Shown here: piece after piece, positions 23,760 to 31,892 of the stretch
How positions within the stretch are numbered: position 1 is the stretch's first letter
Layout: each line of letters begins with the position of its first letter
From: Fusobacterium sp.
GTDB lineage: Bacteria; Fusobacteriota; Fusobacteriia; Fusobacteriales; Fusobacteriaceae
Direction of reading: 5' to 3'
NCBI GenBank assembly: GCA_019410665.1
Contig: DXSD01000006.1
Location: forward strand, 1 to 37,895
DNA length: 37,895 bases
The notes under the pieces: generated by a model
The model's input: the letters and a program-made list of their open reading frames with translations, nothing else
What the model was told of the DNA's origin: nothing
Database searches by the model: none
Made by a program: the position numbers and the translations under genes

Positions 23760-25673
23760 TTATATATCTAAGTTCTTTACATACTCAGCATTTTCTTCTA
23801 TAAATTCTCTTCTTGGATCTACCTTGTCTCCCATAAGTTTATCAAATAGCATATCAGCTGCTCTAGCATCATCTATAGTAACCTTTAAAAGAGTTCTATT
23901 TTGAGGATCCATAGTAGTTTCCCAAAGTTGTTCTGGATTCATCTCTCCAAGTCCTTTATATCTTTGAAGAGTATATTTTTTATCCTCACCTTCAAAAGCT
24001 TCAGTAATCTCTTTTAACTCTCTATCAGAGTAAGCATATCTTATCTGTTTACCATAAGATATCTTATATAGAGGTGGTTGAGCAATGAAAACATTACCAT
24101 TGTAGATTAAATCTATCATATATCTGTATATGAACGTTAATAAAAGAGTTCTAATGTGTGCTCCGTCAACATCAGCATCTGTCATAAGAATGATCTTTCC
24201 ATATCTTAACTTCTCTATGTTAAAGTTATCTCCTATACCTGTTCCAAAGGCAGTGATCATAGCTCTTACTTCATTATTTTCTAAAGCTTTGTGAAGTCCA
24301 GCCTTCTCAACGTTAAGAATCTTACCTCTTAAAGGAAGGATAGCTTGGTGATATCTATCTCTACCTTGCTTTGCAGAACCTCCAGCAGAGTCTCCCTCAA
24401 CTATATATATCTCACACTCTTCTGGATTTTTAGAAGAACAATCAGCTAATTTTCCAGGAAGTGATCCAACTTCTAATGCAGATTTTCTAAGAACTAATTC
24501 TCTAGCTCTTTGAGCAGCTTCTCTAGCTTTTTTAGAGTTTAGTATCTTTTCAATAATTATCTTAGTATCACTAGGATTATCTTCAAGAATCATTTTTAGT
24601 TGAGTTCCTACTAAAGTTGAAACTATACCAGTAACCTCAGAGTTTCCTAATTTTGTTTTGGTCTGTCCTTCAAATTGAGGTTGAGGAACTTTTACAGATA
24701 CAATAGCTGTAACTCCCTCTCTAATATCATTTCCTTGAAGTTTTCCATCTTTATCCTTTAAAAGTCCTTGAGACTTACCTACATCATTTATAATTCTAGT
24801 AAGGGCAGTTCTAAAACCTTGAACGTGAGTTCCCCCTTCATGAGTGTTGATATTATTAACAAAAGAGTATATTATTTCAGATTGATTAACTGTATATAGG
24901 AAAGCGATCTCCACTCCAATATTATCAACCTCTCCACTCATATAGATAGGCTCTTTTATTAATTTTTCAGTATCTTCAGTTATCTCTCTTAAAAAGTCAG
25001 ATATTCCTCCTTCAAACTCAAAAATCTCCTTTTTAAAAGGTTCTTTTCTTAAATCTGTAAGAGTGATAACTAATCCTTTATTAAGATATGCCAACTCTTT
25101 TAATCTATTCTTTAAAGTATTATAATCATAAATAAGAGTTTCAAAAATCTCATAGTCAGCTTTAAATCTAACTGTTGTTCCATGCTCTTCACTAGCTATA
25201 TCTTTAATAGCTTTAACATCTTCTTCAGGAATTCCTCTATTATATCTTTGGAACCAAAGTTTTCCTCCAGATCTAACTTCTACTTCTGTCCAAAGAGATA
25301 GAGCATTAACTACTGAAACACCAACTCCATGTAGTCCTCCAGAAACTTTATAGTTATCATTTTCAAATTTTCCTCCAGCATGAAGTACTGTAAGAACAAT
25401 TTCAAGAGCTGATTTTCCATATTTAGGATGAATTCCCACAGGAATACCTCTTCCATTGTCTACAACTTCTATTATATTATCAGGTAGGATATTTACTTCT
25501 ATATGAGTACAGTATCCAGCAAGAGCTTCGTCTACAGCATTGTCTACTATTTCCCATACAAGATGGTGTAGACCTCTTTCTGATGTTGTTCCTATATACA
25601 TTCCAGGTCTTTTTCTAACAGCTTCTAATCCTTCAAGGACCGTAATATTTTGTGCTTCGTAATTATTACTCAC
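23760..25673 (-). CDS. gyrB: DNA gyrase subunit B
   Basis: The 637-residue ATPase and metal-binding subunit. The GHKL ATPase domain (about 1-220) has EIVDNAVDEALAG, VDNGRGIPVG and GGLHGVGVSVVNAL. The transducer carries QTKTKLGNSEV (Lys-loop, about 340). The TOPRIM domain carries YIVEGDSAGGSAKQGRDR (about 425) and LMTDADVDGAHI (about 495). The C-terminus has QRYKGLGEMNPEQLWETTM. Length equals that of typical short GyrB without the proteobacterial insert. Its GTG start overlaps the remB-like stop as GTGA and has a GGAGGT site, so translation is coupled. Confidence 0.97.
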   Translation of the reverse strand: MSNNYEAQNITVLEGLEAVRKRPGMYIGTTSERGLHHLVWEIVDNAVDEALAGYCTHIEVNILPDNIIEVVDNGRGIPVGIHPKYGKSALEIVLTVLHAGGKFENDNYKVSGGLHGVGVSVVNALSLWTEVEVRSGGKLWFQRYNRGIPEEDVKAIKDIASEEHGTTVRFKADYEIFETLIYDYNTLKNRLKELAYLNKGLVITLTDLRKEPFKKEIFEFEGGISDFLREITEDTEKLIKEPIYMSGEVDNIGVEIAFLYTVNQSEIIYSFVNNINTHEGGTHVQGFRTALTRIINDVGKSQGLLKDKDGKLQGNDIREGVTAIVSVKVPQPQFEGQTKTKLGNSEVTGIVSTLVGTQLKMILEDNPSDTKIIIEKILNSKKAREAAQRARELVLRKSALEVGSLPGKLADCSSKNPEECEIYIVEGDSAGGSAKQGRDRYHQAILPLRGKILNVEKAGLHKALENNEVRAMITAFGTGIGDNFNIEKLRYGKIILMTDADVDGAHIRTLLLTFIYRYMIDLIYNGNVFIAQPPLYKISYGKQIRYAYSDRELKEITEAFEGEDKKYTLQRYKGLGEMNPEQLWETTMDPQNRTLLKVTIDDARAADMLFDKLMGDKVDPRREFIEENAEYVKNLDI

Positions 25674-25930
25674 TTTTTACCTCCGATTATATTAAAAAAT
25701 TCATTATTTCTACTTAAAAGTGTTTGGGTTCCATAGGAGGTAATATATATTTTCTCCTGGGTAAAAACGACACTTTTTTCATTATTAGGGGATAGATTAA
25801 TAATCTCCTTAATTTTGCTCTCCTCTTGGAAAAAACTTAAATTTTCTCCATTAGTGATATGTATATAATCAATAATAAATAGAATATCACTCTGGGGAAT
25901 AAGAAGATTATCTTCAAGAAAAAGATACAT
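25670..25930 (-). CDS. RemB/DUF370-like small protein
   Basis: An 86-residue protein that resembles the extracellular-matrix regulator RemB (YaaB) of Bacillus, which lies between recF and gyrB there too. The N-terminus (MYLFLEDNLLIPQSDILFII) fits the family's small beta-rich start, and the SVVFTQEKIYITSYGTQTLLSR stretch matches the conserved final segment. RemA/RemB-type proteins are DNA-binding or regulatory in Bacillus; function in a fusobacterium is unknown. Its start overlaps the upstream stop as TAATG and its own stop overlaps gyrB. Position gives most of the support. Confidence 0.72.
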   Translation of the reverse strand: MYLFLEDNLLIPQSDILFIIDYIHITNGENLSFFQEESKIKEIINLSPNNEKSVVFTQEKIYITSYGTQTLLSRNNEFFNIIGGKK

Positions 25931-26562
25931 TAATCTTCCTCCTCATTAATCTCATAACCATGTATTTTTAGATATTTTTTAGCACTTCCATTATCTATAC
26001 AAACTTTGCAAAAATCCTCTTCTCCCTCATAGAGCATTCCACAAACTTTACATTTTTTAAAACCATGGGTTAAAAGATACTCCTCTCTTTCAATGGCTAT
26101 CTTTTGAAGATAAGCTACTTTTTCAAGAATTGCAAAGTTTATCTCTTCCCCTTGAGGAATATTTAATTCACTTTTTAAAGTAGTGATATCTTTAGACAGG
26201 TTACTTTTTTCCTTTGGCTCTATATTTTTAGGGGGATTATCCTCAGCTTTTACCAAATATTCATCCCTATTTTCATCTAGTTTTCCAGCACGAATTTCAA
26301 TATCTTTTATAATATTTTCATTGAAATACTCATTTATCAATTTTATGTATTTTTCCTTTTCAAGAGAGAGATGGTGAATATATACATTTCCTTCAGCTCT
26401 TATGTAGAGGATACCCTCTTTAATATAATCAGGTTGGCATTTTTCACAAATTTTTCCAACAATTTTTTCCCAATCTGCTTTTAAGATACCCTCTTTTAGA
26501 CGTCTACTTTTCTTAATAGCAGATTCAACCATTTCTCCAACACTATTCAACTTCTCTGCCAT
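25930..26562 (-). CDS. DUF721 (DciA-like) protein with C-terminal zinc ribbon
   Basis: A 210-residue protein. Residues about 1-90 match the DUF721/DciA pattern: VGEMVESAIKKSRRLKEGIL, then a Trp-containing helix (ADWEKIVGKIC) and GILYIRAEGNVYIHHLSLEK. DciA proteins load the replicative helicase DnaB in bacteria that lack DnaC/DnaI. After a charged linker, a second part (about 130-210) contains CKVCGMLYEGEEDFCKVC, a likely four-Cys zinc ribbon not found in classical DciA. The gene overlaps the end of recF by 20 bp. A replication or DNA-metabolism role is suggested by context but not proven. Confidence 0.72.
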   Translation of the reverse strand: MAEKLNSVGEMVESAIKKSRRLKEGILKADWEKIVGKICEKCQPDYIKEGILYIRAEGNVYIHHLSLEKEKYIKLINEYFNENIIKDIEIRAGKLDENRDEYLVKAEDNPPKNIEPKEKSNLSKDITTLKSELNIPQGEEINFAILEKVAYLQKIAIEREEYLLTHGFKKCKVCGMLYEGEEDFCKVCIDNGSAKKYLKIHGYEINEEED

Positions 26563-27640
26563 ACTCTACATCACCACCTTCCACATAAAAATTTTTACTA
26601 TCTATTCCTAAACCGCCAGTTGAACTGAGAAGAACTTGTATATTTCTTTTTTCTAGGTAGTTTAAGATACTATCTTTTCTATTTGAATCAAAATAAGAGG
26701 AGATATCATCAATAATAAGCACTGGATTTTCCTTTTTTTCTCTGATAATCATATCTATTTCAGAAAGCTTCAAAGAGAAAATAATAGATTTTTTCTCTCC
26801 TTGTGAAGCTGTAGATTTAGCTTCATGCCCATTGAGAATAAATAGGAAATCATCTTTTTGAGGACCACAGAGAGAGAAACCATATCTTTTTTCTTGAGAA
26901 AACTTTTGGGCTATCTTTTCTCTTAAAAGCTCACACAGTTTTTCAAAGGAAAGCTTTTTTATATTTCCTAAATGGGAACTATAAGTTAGAGATAACTCCT
27001 TTTTATTATCGAAAAGCTTTCTATAATTTAAATTTAGAATTATTGATATTTTTTGTACATACTCAAGCCTTTTCTCAATAACTTTAGCTCCATATTTTAT
27101 AAACTCCTCTTCATATATATAAAATTCTGGATCATTAGTTTTACCCTCTTTTAAATATTTATTTCTAATTTTAAGAAGCTTAGTATAATTTTTTAAATCT
27201 TGAAAATACTCACTATTAGCTTGAGCGATCTCACCGTCAAAAAAAGTTCTCCTTACAGATGGAGAACCTGTTATCAGTACTATATCTTCTGGGATATATG
27301 TAACAACATTTAATTTTCCATAAAACTCATCATAGGGAACTTTTTTCCCATTGTAGTAGTATTCCTTTTTATTGTCATTGAACTTAACTGTTAGTGATTT
27401 TTCACAGATACTATCTCTATATAGAAGATAGACTCCTGTTTTGTGACTTCCATATTTTATCATCTCACTAGCTTTTGAAGTTCTAAAACTTTTTCCAGTA
27501 GCATTGAAATATATAGCTTCTAATAAGCTTGTTTTACCCTGTCCATTTTTTCCAAAAAAAAGATTAAGTTTTGGAAAAAATTTAACATTTCCATCAATTA
27601 AGTTCCTAAAGTTTATATAGTTAATTTCTAATATTTCCAA
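26543..27640 (-). CDS. recF: DNA replication and repair protein RecF
   Basis: A 365-residue SMC-like ATPase that loads RecA at single-strand gaps with RecO and RecR. The Walker A motif GKNGQGKTS is near residues 30-38. The ABC signature region TASQGEKKS is near 279, and Walker B PVLIIDDISSYFD is near 305. The N-terminal MEILEINYINFRNL is typical. The start is TTG with AAGGTGG at 8 nt. It lies 19 bp after the S4-domain gene and overlaps the DUF721 gene, so the block is co-translated. Confidence 0.95.
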   Translation of the reverse strand: MEILEINYINFRNLIDGNVKFFPKLNLFFGKNGQGKTSLLEAIYFNATGKSFRTSKASEMIKYGSHKTGVYLLYRDSICEKSLTVKFNDNKKEYYYNGKKVPYDEFYGKLNVVTYIPEDIVLITGSPSVRRTFFDGEIAQANSEYFQDLKNYTKLLKIRNKYLKEGKTNDPEFYIYEEEFIKYGAKVIEKRLEYVQKISIILNLNYRKLFDNKKELSLTYSSHLGNIKKLSFEKLCELLREKIAQKFSQEKRYGFSLCGPQKDDFLFILNGHEAKSTASQGEKKSIIFSLKLSEIDMIIREKKENPVLIIDDISSYFDSNRKDSILNYLEKRNIQVLLSSTGGLGIDSKNFYVEGGDVEYGREVE

Positions 27641-27659
27641 AGCTTAATCCACCTTATAA

Positions 27660-27866
27660 TTATTTTACTAGGAATATTTTACCAGCAGCCTCTACCTTAT
27701 CTCCTGGATAAAGTTTTTTACCTCTTCTAATCTCTACTTCTCCATTAACTTTAACATTTCCATCAGTTATAAAGAATTTTGCATCTACTCCAGTATCACA
27801 AACTCCAGTCCATTTTAAAAATTGATCTAACTTAATAAATTCAGTTGATATTTTTACCTCTTCCAT
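27660..27866 (-). CDS. yaaA: S4-domain RNA-binding protein, YaaA/RlbA-like
   Basis: A 68-residue S4-domain protein of the YaaA (RlbA) family, found just upstream of recF in many Gram-positive-like genomes. EFIKLDQFLKWTGVCDTGVDAK and VKVNGEVEIRRGKKLYPGD match the S4 fold that binds structured RNA; the Bacillus homologue has been linked to ribosome assembly. It is the first gene of the run toward gyrBA and has a GGAG site before the ATG. Confidence 0.88.
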   Translation of the reverse strand: MEEVKISTEFIKLDQFLKWTGVCDTGVDAKFFITDGNVKVNGEVEIRRGKKLYPGDKVEAAGKIFLVK

Positions 27867-27928
27867 CTTTGCTTCTCCTTAAATCTATAGTATAAATTTT
27901 ATATAAAAAAACAGATAACTTACTCTAT

Positions 27929-27958
27929 ATTGTATCATACTTTTGATTATTTTTCCAA
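27929..27958 (-). promoter_or_regulatory. Promoter of the yaaA-recF-gyrB run
   Basis: On the minus strand, TTGGAA (27953-27958) and TACAAT (27929-27934) are separated by 18 bp, and TGA precedes the -10 to make an extended element. It lies about 60 bp before the S4-domain gene. Confidence 0.6.
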
Positions 27959-28009
27959 TGATATAAGGAATAATTGAGAAAATATTTATTAAAGAGAAAT
28001 AAGTGATAA

Positions 28010-28285
28010 TACAAGAGTTTTTATGATATAATTAATACAAAGATTCAAGAGATAAGTGTTTTTTTAAATAGAGAGATAGATTTAATAGATTTAAAAAACT
28101 CTTCAACTGTATTTCAAAATCAAGTAGTTAGAACAGGAAAAGTTATCTATGATAAGAATAAGAGTTTAAGAGATAATTTTGAGATTTTAACTATAAAAAA
28201 GTATTTAGAGTTAAATCAATTGAGAAAAGAGCAGTTAGAAAATTATAATGTGGATGATTTTTTAGATAAAATAAAAGAAAATTAA
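28010..28285 (+). pseudogene. Truncated MntA-like nucleotidyltransferase (C-terminal remnant)
   Basis: An open frame of about 91 codons with no start codon: a TAA lies at 28007-28009, and no in-frame ATG or ribosome binding site is found. It reads EISVFLNREIDLIDLKNSS, then TVFQNQVVRTGKVIYDKN, and ends FLDKIKEN. This matches the second half of MNT-type nucleotidyltransferases (MntA antitoxins of HEPN/MNT toxin-antitoxin pairs). There the third catalytic Asp lies in a D-L-x-D-L motif followed by VxRTGxxIY. The N-terminal GSxARG and DxD part is missing, and no HEPN partner gene follows. It fills most of the gene-free stretch 27867-28298; the remainder holds the divergent promoter for the gyrase run. 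Confidence 0.6.
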
Positions 28286-28298
28286 GGGGGGACTTTAA

Positions 28299-29465
28299 AT
28301 GTTTAAATTTGTCTACAACATTCCAACAAAGGTTTATTTTGGAGAAAATCAACTTTCTAATTTAGGAAAGGAGCTTAAAAATTTTGGAAAAAGGGTATTA
28401 CTTTGCTATGGGGGAGGTTCTATAAAAAAAATAGGACTTTATGATGAAGTGATAGTTGAGTTAAAAAAAGAGGGATTAGAGATATTTGAATTAAATGGAA
28501 TAGAACCAAATCCAAGGGTAACTTCAGTAAGTAAAGGAGCTGAAATCTGTAAAAAAGAGAAGATTGATGTACTTTTAGCTGTAGGGGGAGGTTCTGTAAT
28601 AGATTGTACAAAAGCTATTGCAGCTGCTACTTTTTATGAGGGCGATCCTTGGGATATAGTGACTAAAAAGGTACCTGTAACTAAATGTCTTCCAATAGTT
28701 ACTATTTTAACTCTTTCTGCAACAGGTTCAGAGATGGACGCTGGAGGTGTAATAAGTAATCTAGATACCAATGATAAGATAGGAGTAGCTTCACCTCATA
28801 TGCAACCAAAGGTATCATTCCTTGATCCTAAAAACACTTTTACAGTTTCTGAGTATCAAACTGCTTGTGGTTCAATAGATATTCTTTCACATATAATTGA
28901 AACATATTTTAATCCTAGTGGAAGTATGTATATGTTAGATTGTTTCATGGAAGGAATGATGAAAACAGTTGTAAAATATGCTCCAATAGCTATGAAAGAG
29001 CCTAAAAATGAAGAGGCAAGGGGAAATCTTATGTGGACTTCATCTTGGGCTATCAATGGTTTTGCAAGAGCTTGTCAAAGTTGTGCTTGGAGTTGCCATC
29101 CTATGGAACATCAACTTTCAGCTTACTATGATATAACTCATGGACTTGGATTGGGAATTTTAACTCCACGTTGGATGAGATATATCTTAGATGAGAATAA
29201 TGCTGATAGATTTAAGCAGTTTGCTGTATCAGTTTTTGGAATAGATTCTAATTTAGATAGTATGGAAGCTAGTTTAAAAGGAATAGAAGCCCTTGAGAAA
29301 TTCCTATTTGAAGATCTAGGAATTACAAGGACTTTAAGTGAACTAAATATAGATAGAACTCACTTTGATATTATGGCTGAAAAAGCTTGTGGAAATGGAG
29401 TTTTAAAAGGATTTAAACCTCTTAATAAAGAGGATATAAAGGCAATTTATGAGATGTGCTTATAG
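28299..29465 (+). CDS. Iron-containing alcohol dehydrogenase, YqhD/butanol-dehydrogenase type
   Basis: A 388-residue group III alcohol dehydrogenase of the Bdh/YqhD branch, distinct from the FucO-like enzyme at 6642. The N-terminus FKFVYNIPTKVYFGENQL and LLCYGGGSIKKIGLYDEV (about 35) are branch markers; the GGGS after residue 37 is associated with NADPH preference in YqhD. GGGSVIDCTKA lies near 96. Metal-site residues lie in SIDILSHIIETYF (about 190) and WSCHPMEHQLSAYYDITHGLG (about 262-282). Such enzymes reduce C3-C6 or toxic aldehydes in the cytosol. The ribosome binding site AAGGGGGG overlaps the end of the MntA-like remnant; no separate promoter is evident. Confidence 0.9.
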   Translation: MFKFVYNIPTKVYFGENQLSNLGKELKNFGKRVLLCYGGGSIKKIGLYDEVIVELKKEGLEIFELNGIEPNPRVTSVSKGAEICKKEKIDVLLAVGGGSVIDCTKAIAAATFYEGDPWDIVTKKVPVTKCLPIVTILTLSATGSEMDAGGVISNLDTNDKIGVASPHMQPKVSFLDPKNTFTVSEYQTACGSIDILSHIIETYFNPSGSMYMLDCFMEGMMKTVVKYAPIAMKEPKNEEARGNLMWTSSWAINGFARACQSCAWSCHPMEHQLSAYYDITHGLGLGILTPRWMRYILDENNADRFKQFAVSVFGIDSNLDSMEASLKGIEALEKFLFEDLGITRTLSELNIDRTHFDIMAEKACGNGVLKGFKPLNKEDIKAIYEMCL

Positions 29466-29503
29466 TAGAAAAGTATGTTAGATTACTAGAAAAGAAAGTA
29501 ATT

Positions 29504-29576
29504 AGAAAACTATGGTATTGATAGTTTTCAAGTCTAAAAATAAGTAGAGTTTGATAAGGAGCAGAGAAAACTATGG
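29504..29576 (+). promoter_or_regulatory. Potential two-state leader hairpin before the DUF1275 gene
   Basis: AGAAAACTATGG occurs exactly twice, at 29504-29515 and at 29565-29576, where it covers the start codon. Between them ATAGTTTTC (29521-29529) can pair with GAAAACTAT of either copy. The upstream hairpin leaves the start free, while the downstream one would hide it. The Shine-Dalgarno AAGGAG is unusually far (11 nt) from the ATG. Confidence 0.45.
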
Positions 29577-30277
29577 AAAATCTTAAACAAGAATCATTAA
29601 ATGAAAAAGAGTATGAGTTAGAGTGTGAAAAATTATGGGTATTCTTAACATTGATGTTAATTAGTGGATTTTATGGAGCTTTTACCTATACCATAAGAGG
29701 TGGAGTATTTTGTAATGCTCAAACTGCTAACTTTGTCTTATTTGCTATGGAGTTGGGATCAGGAAGATTTACTAAGGCACTATACTTCTTAATTCCTATG
29801 ACAGCCTATTTTTTAGGGGCTTTTATCTCTGAAGCTATAAGTGGCCCAATTAAGAAGTTGAACAATGTAAGATGGGATACCCTCCTTATTTTCATAGAGA
29901 TTGTAACTGTTATATTTTTAGGATTTTTGCCAGAGAGTGCTCCTTATCAAATCTCTCAAGTACTTATAAATTTTATATGTTCTATGCAGTATAATACCTT
30001 TCAAAAAACTAAAAAGATTCCTATGGCAACTACCTTCTGTACAAATCATTTAAGACAGACAGGAAAAAGTGTGGCAAATCTTATTAAATCTCCAGAAAAC
30101 AAAGAGATTAGAAAAAAGTTTACCCTACATCTAGAGATGATTGGAATGTTTGTTTTAGGAGGAATAATTTCAACTATACTCTGTCATATTTTTTTAGGAA
30201 AGGCTATTTTCTTCACTTTAATACCACTTTCTATCCTTTTTATCCGTCTTGTAAAAAATGATATAGTTAATAGATAA
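29573..30277 (+). CDS. DUF1275 (YoaK-like) membrane protein
   Basis: A 234-residue inner-membrane protein with about six helices, of the YoaK/DUF1275 family. Family features are the N-terminal LMLISGFYGAFTYTIRGGVFCNAQTANFV, with its conserved Gly and Asn-Ala-x-Thr-Gly/Ala-Asn pattern (QTAN), and FICSMQYNTFQK plus ATTFCTNHLRQTGKSV in the middle. The family's function is not established. It follows the alcohol dehydrogenase by 107 bp and ends at a strong bidirectional terminator. The unusual repeated sequence in its leader is described separately. Confidence 0.85.
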   Translation: MENLKQESLNEKEYELECEKLWVFLTLMLISGFYGAFTYTIRGGVFCNAQTANFVLFAMELGSGRFTKALYFLIPMTAYFLGAFISEAISGPIKKLNNVRWDTLLIFIEIVTVIFLGFLPESAPYQISQVLINFICSMQYNTFQKTKKIPMATTFCTNHLRQTGKSVANLIKSPENKEIRKKFTLHLEMIGMFVLGGIISTILCHIFLGKAIFFTLIPLSILFIRLVKNDIVNR

Positions 30278-30280
30278 GAT

Positions 30281-30326
30281 AAAAAGACTGGACAAGTTTC
30301 TACTTAACTTGTAACAGTCTTTTTTT
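30281..30326. terminator. Bidirectional terminator between the DUF1275 and MATE genes
   Basis: AAAAAGACTG (30281-30290) pairs with CAGTCTTTTT (30315-30324), and an inner stem ACAAGTT/AACTTGT (30292-30298 and 30306-30312) continues it. T-runs flank both sides, so it serves the two converging genes. Confidence 0.85.
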
Positions 30327-30336
30327 ATAGATCATT

Positions 30337-31707
30337 CTATTTCAATCTATTGGACTTTCTACTTTTCAAAATACTCTTATAGTTAAAAATAAAAGTGAGA
30401 CTTGCTATGGTAACTGAACAGATATCAGCTATAGGTTCAGCAAAATAGATTCCCTTTACTCCTATAAATCTAGGAAGAATAATAGCTAAAGGGACAAGTA
30501 GTATAACCTTTCTTAAAAGAGCTATAAAGATTGAAAATTTAGCCTGTCCTAGAGCTAAAAAAGTTCCTTGAATAGCTTGTTGAATTCCGAATATACACAT
30601 TCCTAAAATAAAGATAGGCATAAATTTAATCGTTAAACTACTTAAATCATGAGATTCAGTAAAGATTCCTACATATATATGTGGAAATAAAACTCCAATA
30701 CCTCCCATTATCATAGTTACTGTAAGACAAACTCCCAACATTCCTTTAAATGTTTGAAGAACTCTTTTTCTATTTCCAGCTCCAAAATTATAACTGATAA
30801 CAGGTTGTATTCCTTGAGTAATACCTGAAACAGGAACTGTAATAAGTTGAAGAACACTAGTTAAGATTGACATAGAACCAACATAGAGGTCTCCACCATA
30901 TTTTTGTAGTCCAGAGTTTAAAGTTAGAAGTACTAAGCTCTCTGTACTTTGCATAATAAAAGGAGAAATTCCTAAAGTTGCAGTTTTTTTAAGAATCTCT
31001 TTATTAAAATAGAGATTTTCAACTTTAATTTTAATTACACTTTTTTCTGATATTAAAAAATAAACTACCCAAACAGCACTAAAAGCTTGAGAAATTACAG
31101 TTGCTAGAGCTGCACCTTTAACTCCCATTCCAAGAACAAATATAAAGATAGGGTCCAAAATAATATTTGTAACAGCTCCTATAAGAACAGATAACATAGC
31201 TATTTTAGCATTTCCTTGTCCACTTATAAAAGTATTTAGCCCAAGAGATAACATTACAAAAACTGTTCCCCAAAGATATAGTGTAATATATTCTTGAGCA
31301 TAAAATATTACGTTGTCACTAGCTCCAAAAGCATAGAGCAGTGGAGTTTTAAATAATTGAAAGAAAATAGTTAAAACTATAGAAAAAACTAAAAGTAAAG
31401 CCATGCTATTTCCCATTATTTTTTCAGCTTTTTTATAATCTCTTGCTCCTAAAGCAATAGAAGCAAGAGGAGCACCACCTTGTCCAGCAAAGGCACTAAA
31501 GGCAGAAACAACCATGATAATTGGAAAGGTTACTCCTACCCCAGTTAAAGCTAAAGAACCTACCTCTTTTATATGTCCTATATATATTCTATCAACTATA
31601 TTGTATAGAACGTTGATAAGTTGAGCTGTAACAGAAGGTATAGCCATAGTTATAAAAAGTTTTTTTAAAGGTGCTGTACCAAGCATATCAGCAGTATTCT
31701 TTTTCAT
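30337..31707 (-). CDS. MATE-family multidrug/metabolite efflux transporter
   Basis: A 456-residue integral membrane protein with the two-fold six-helix layout of MATE exporters. Closest in pattern is the MepA/DinF-like branch: LKKLFITMAIPSVTAQLINVLYNIVDRIYIG at the N-terminus, MSLGLNTFISGQGNAKIAML near 150, and in the second half GISPFIMQSTESLVLLTLN and GITQGIQPVISYNFGAGN. MATE proteins export cationic compounds using a Na+ or H+ gradient. The gene is monocistronic, with a near-consensus promoter (31742-31770) and a shared terminator. Substrate unknown. Confidence 0.92.
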   Translation of the reverse strand: MKKNTADMLGTAPLKKLFITMAIPSVTAQLINVLYNIVDRIYIGHIKEVGSLALTGVGVTFPIIMVVSAFSAFAGQGGAPLASIALGARDYKKAEKIMGNSMALLLVFSIVLTIFFQLFKTPLLYAFGASDNVIFYAQEYITLYLWGTVFVMLSLGLNTFISGQGNAKIAMLSVLIGAVTNIILDPIFIFVLGMGVKGAALATVISQAFSAVWVVYFLISEKSVIKIKVENLYFNKEILKKTATLGISPFIMQSTESLVLLTLNSGLQKYGGDLYVGSMSILTSVLQLITVPVSGITQGIQPVISYNFGAGNRKRVLQTFKGMLGVCLTVTMIMGGIGVLFPHIYVGIFTESHDLSSLTIKFMPIFILGMCIFGIQQAIQGTFLALGQAKFSIFIALLRKVILLVPLAIILPRFIGVKGIYFAEPIADICSVTIASLTFIFNYKSILKSRKSNRLK

Positions 31708-31741
31708 AGAGAACTCCTTGAATATCTTAAATTATATAGTT

Positions 31742-31770
31742 ATTGTATAAGGTTATTTTGCTTTTGTCAA
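31742..31770 (-). promoter_or_regulatory. Promoter of the MATE transporter gene
   Basis: On the minus strand, TTGACA (31765-31770) and TACAAT (31742-31747) are spaced by 17 bp, about 35 bp upstream of the start codon. A GGAG site precedes the ATG. Confidence 0.75.
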
Positions 31771-31851
31771 AGTATATCTAACACATATTTCTTTTTTTTC
31801 ATAAAGTTAAATAATAGCTAATATATTTGTGTAGATAAAATTTATTATATA

Positions 31852-31860
31852 TGCTATACT
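31852..31860 (+). promoter_or_regulatory. Extended -10 promoter candidate for the SLH protein gene
   Basis: TGCTATACT is an extended -10 element 32 bp upstream of the ATG at 31893. The -35 region is weak. Confidence 0.5.
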
Positions 31861-31892
31861 TAAAAGATAAGAGAATATAGAAGGGAGAATAT

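Noticed and set aside
27867..28298. Possible replication origin upstream of the recF-gyrB block
   Set aside because: I looked for DnaA-box-like TTATCCACA clusters and AT-rich 13-mers and saw none; the stretch is accounted for by a promoter and the MntA-like remnant.
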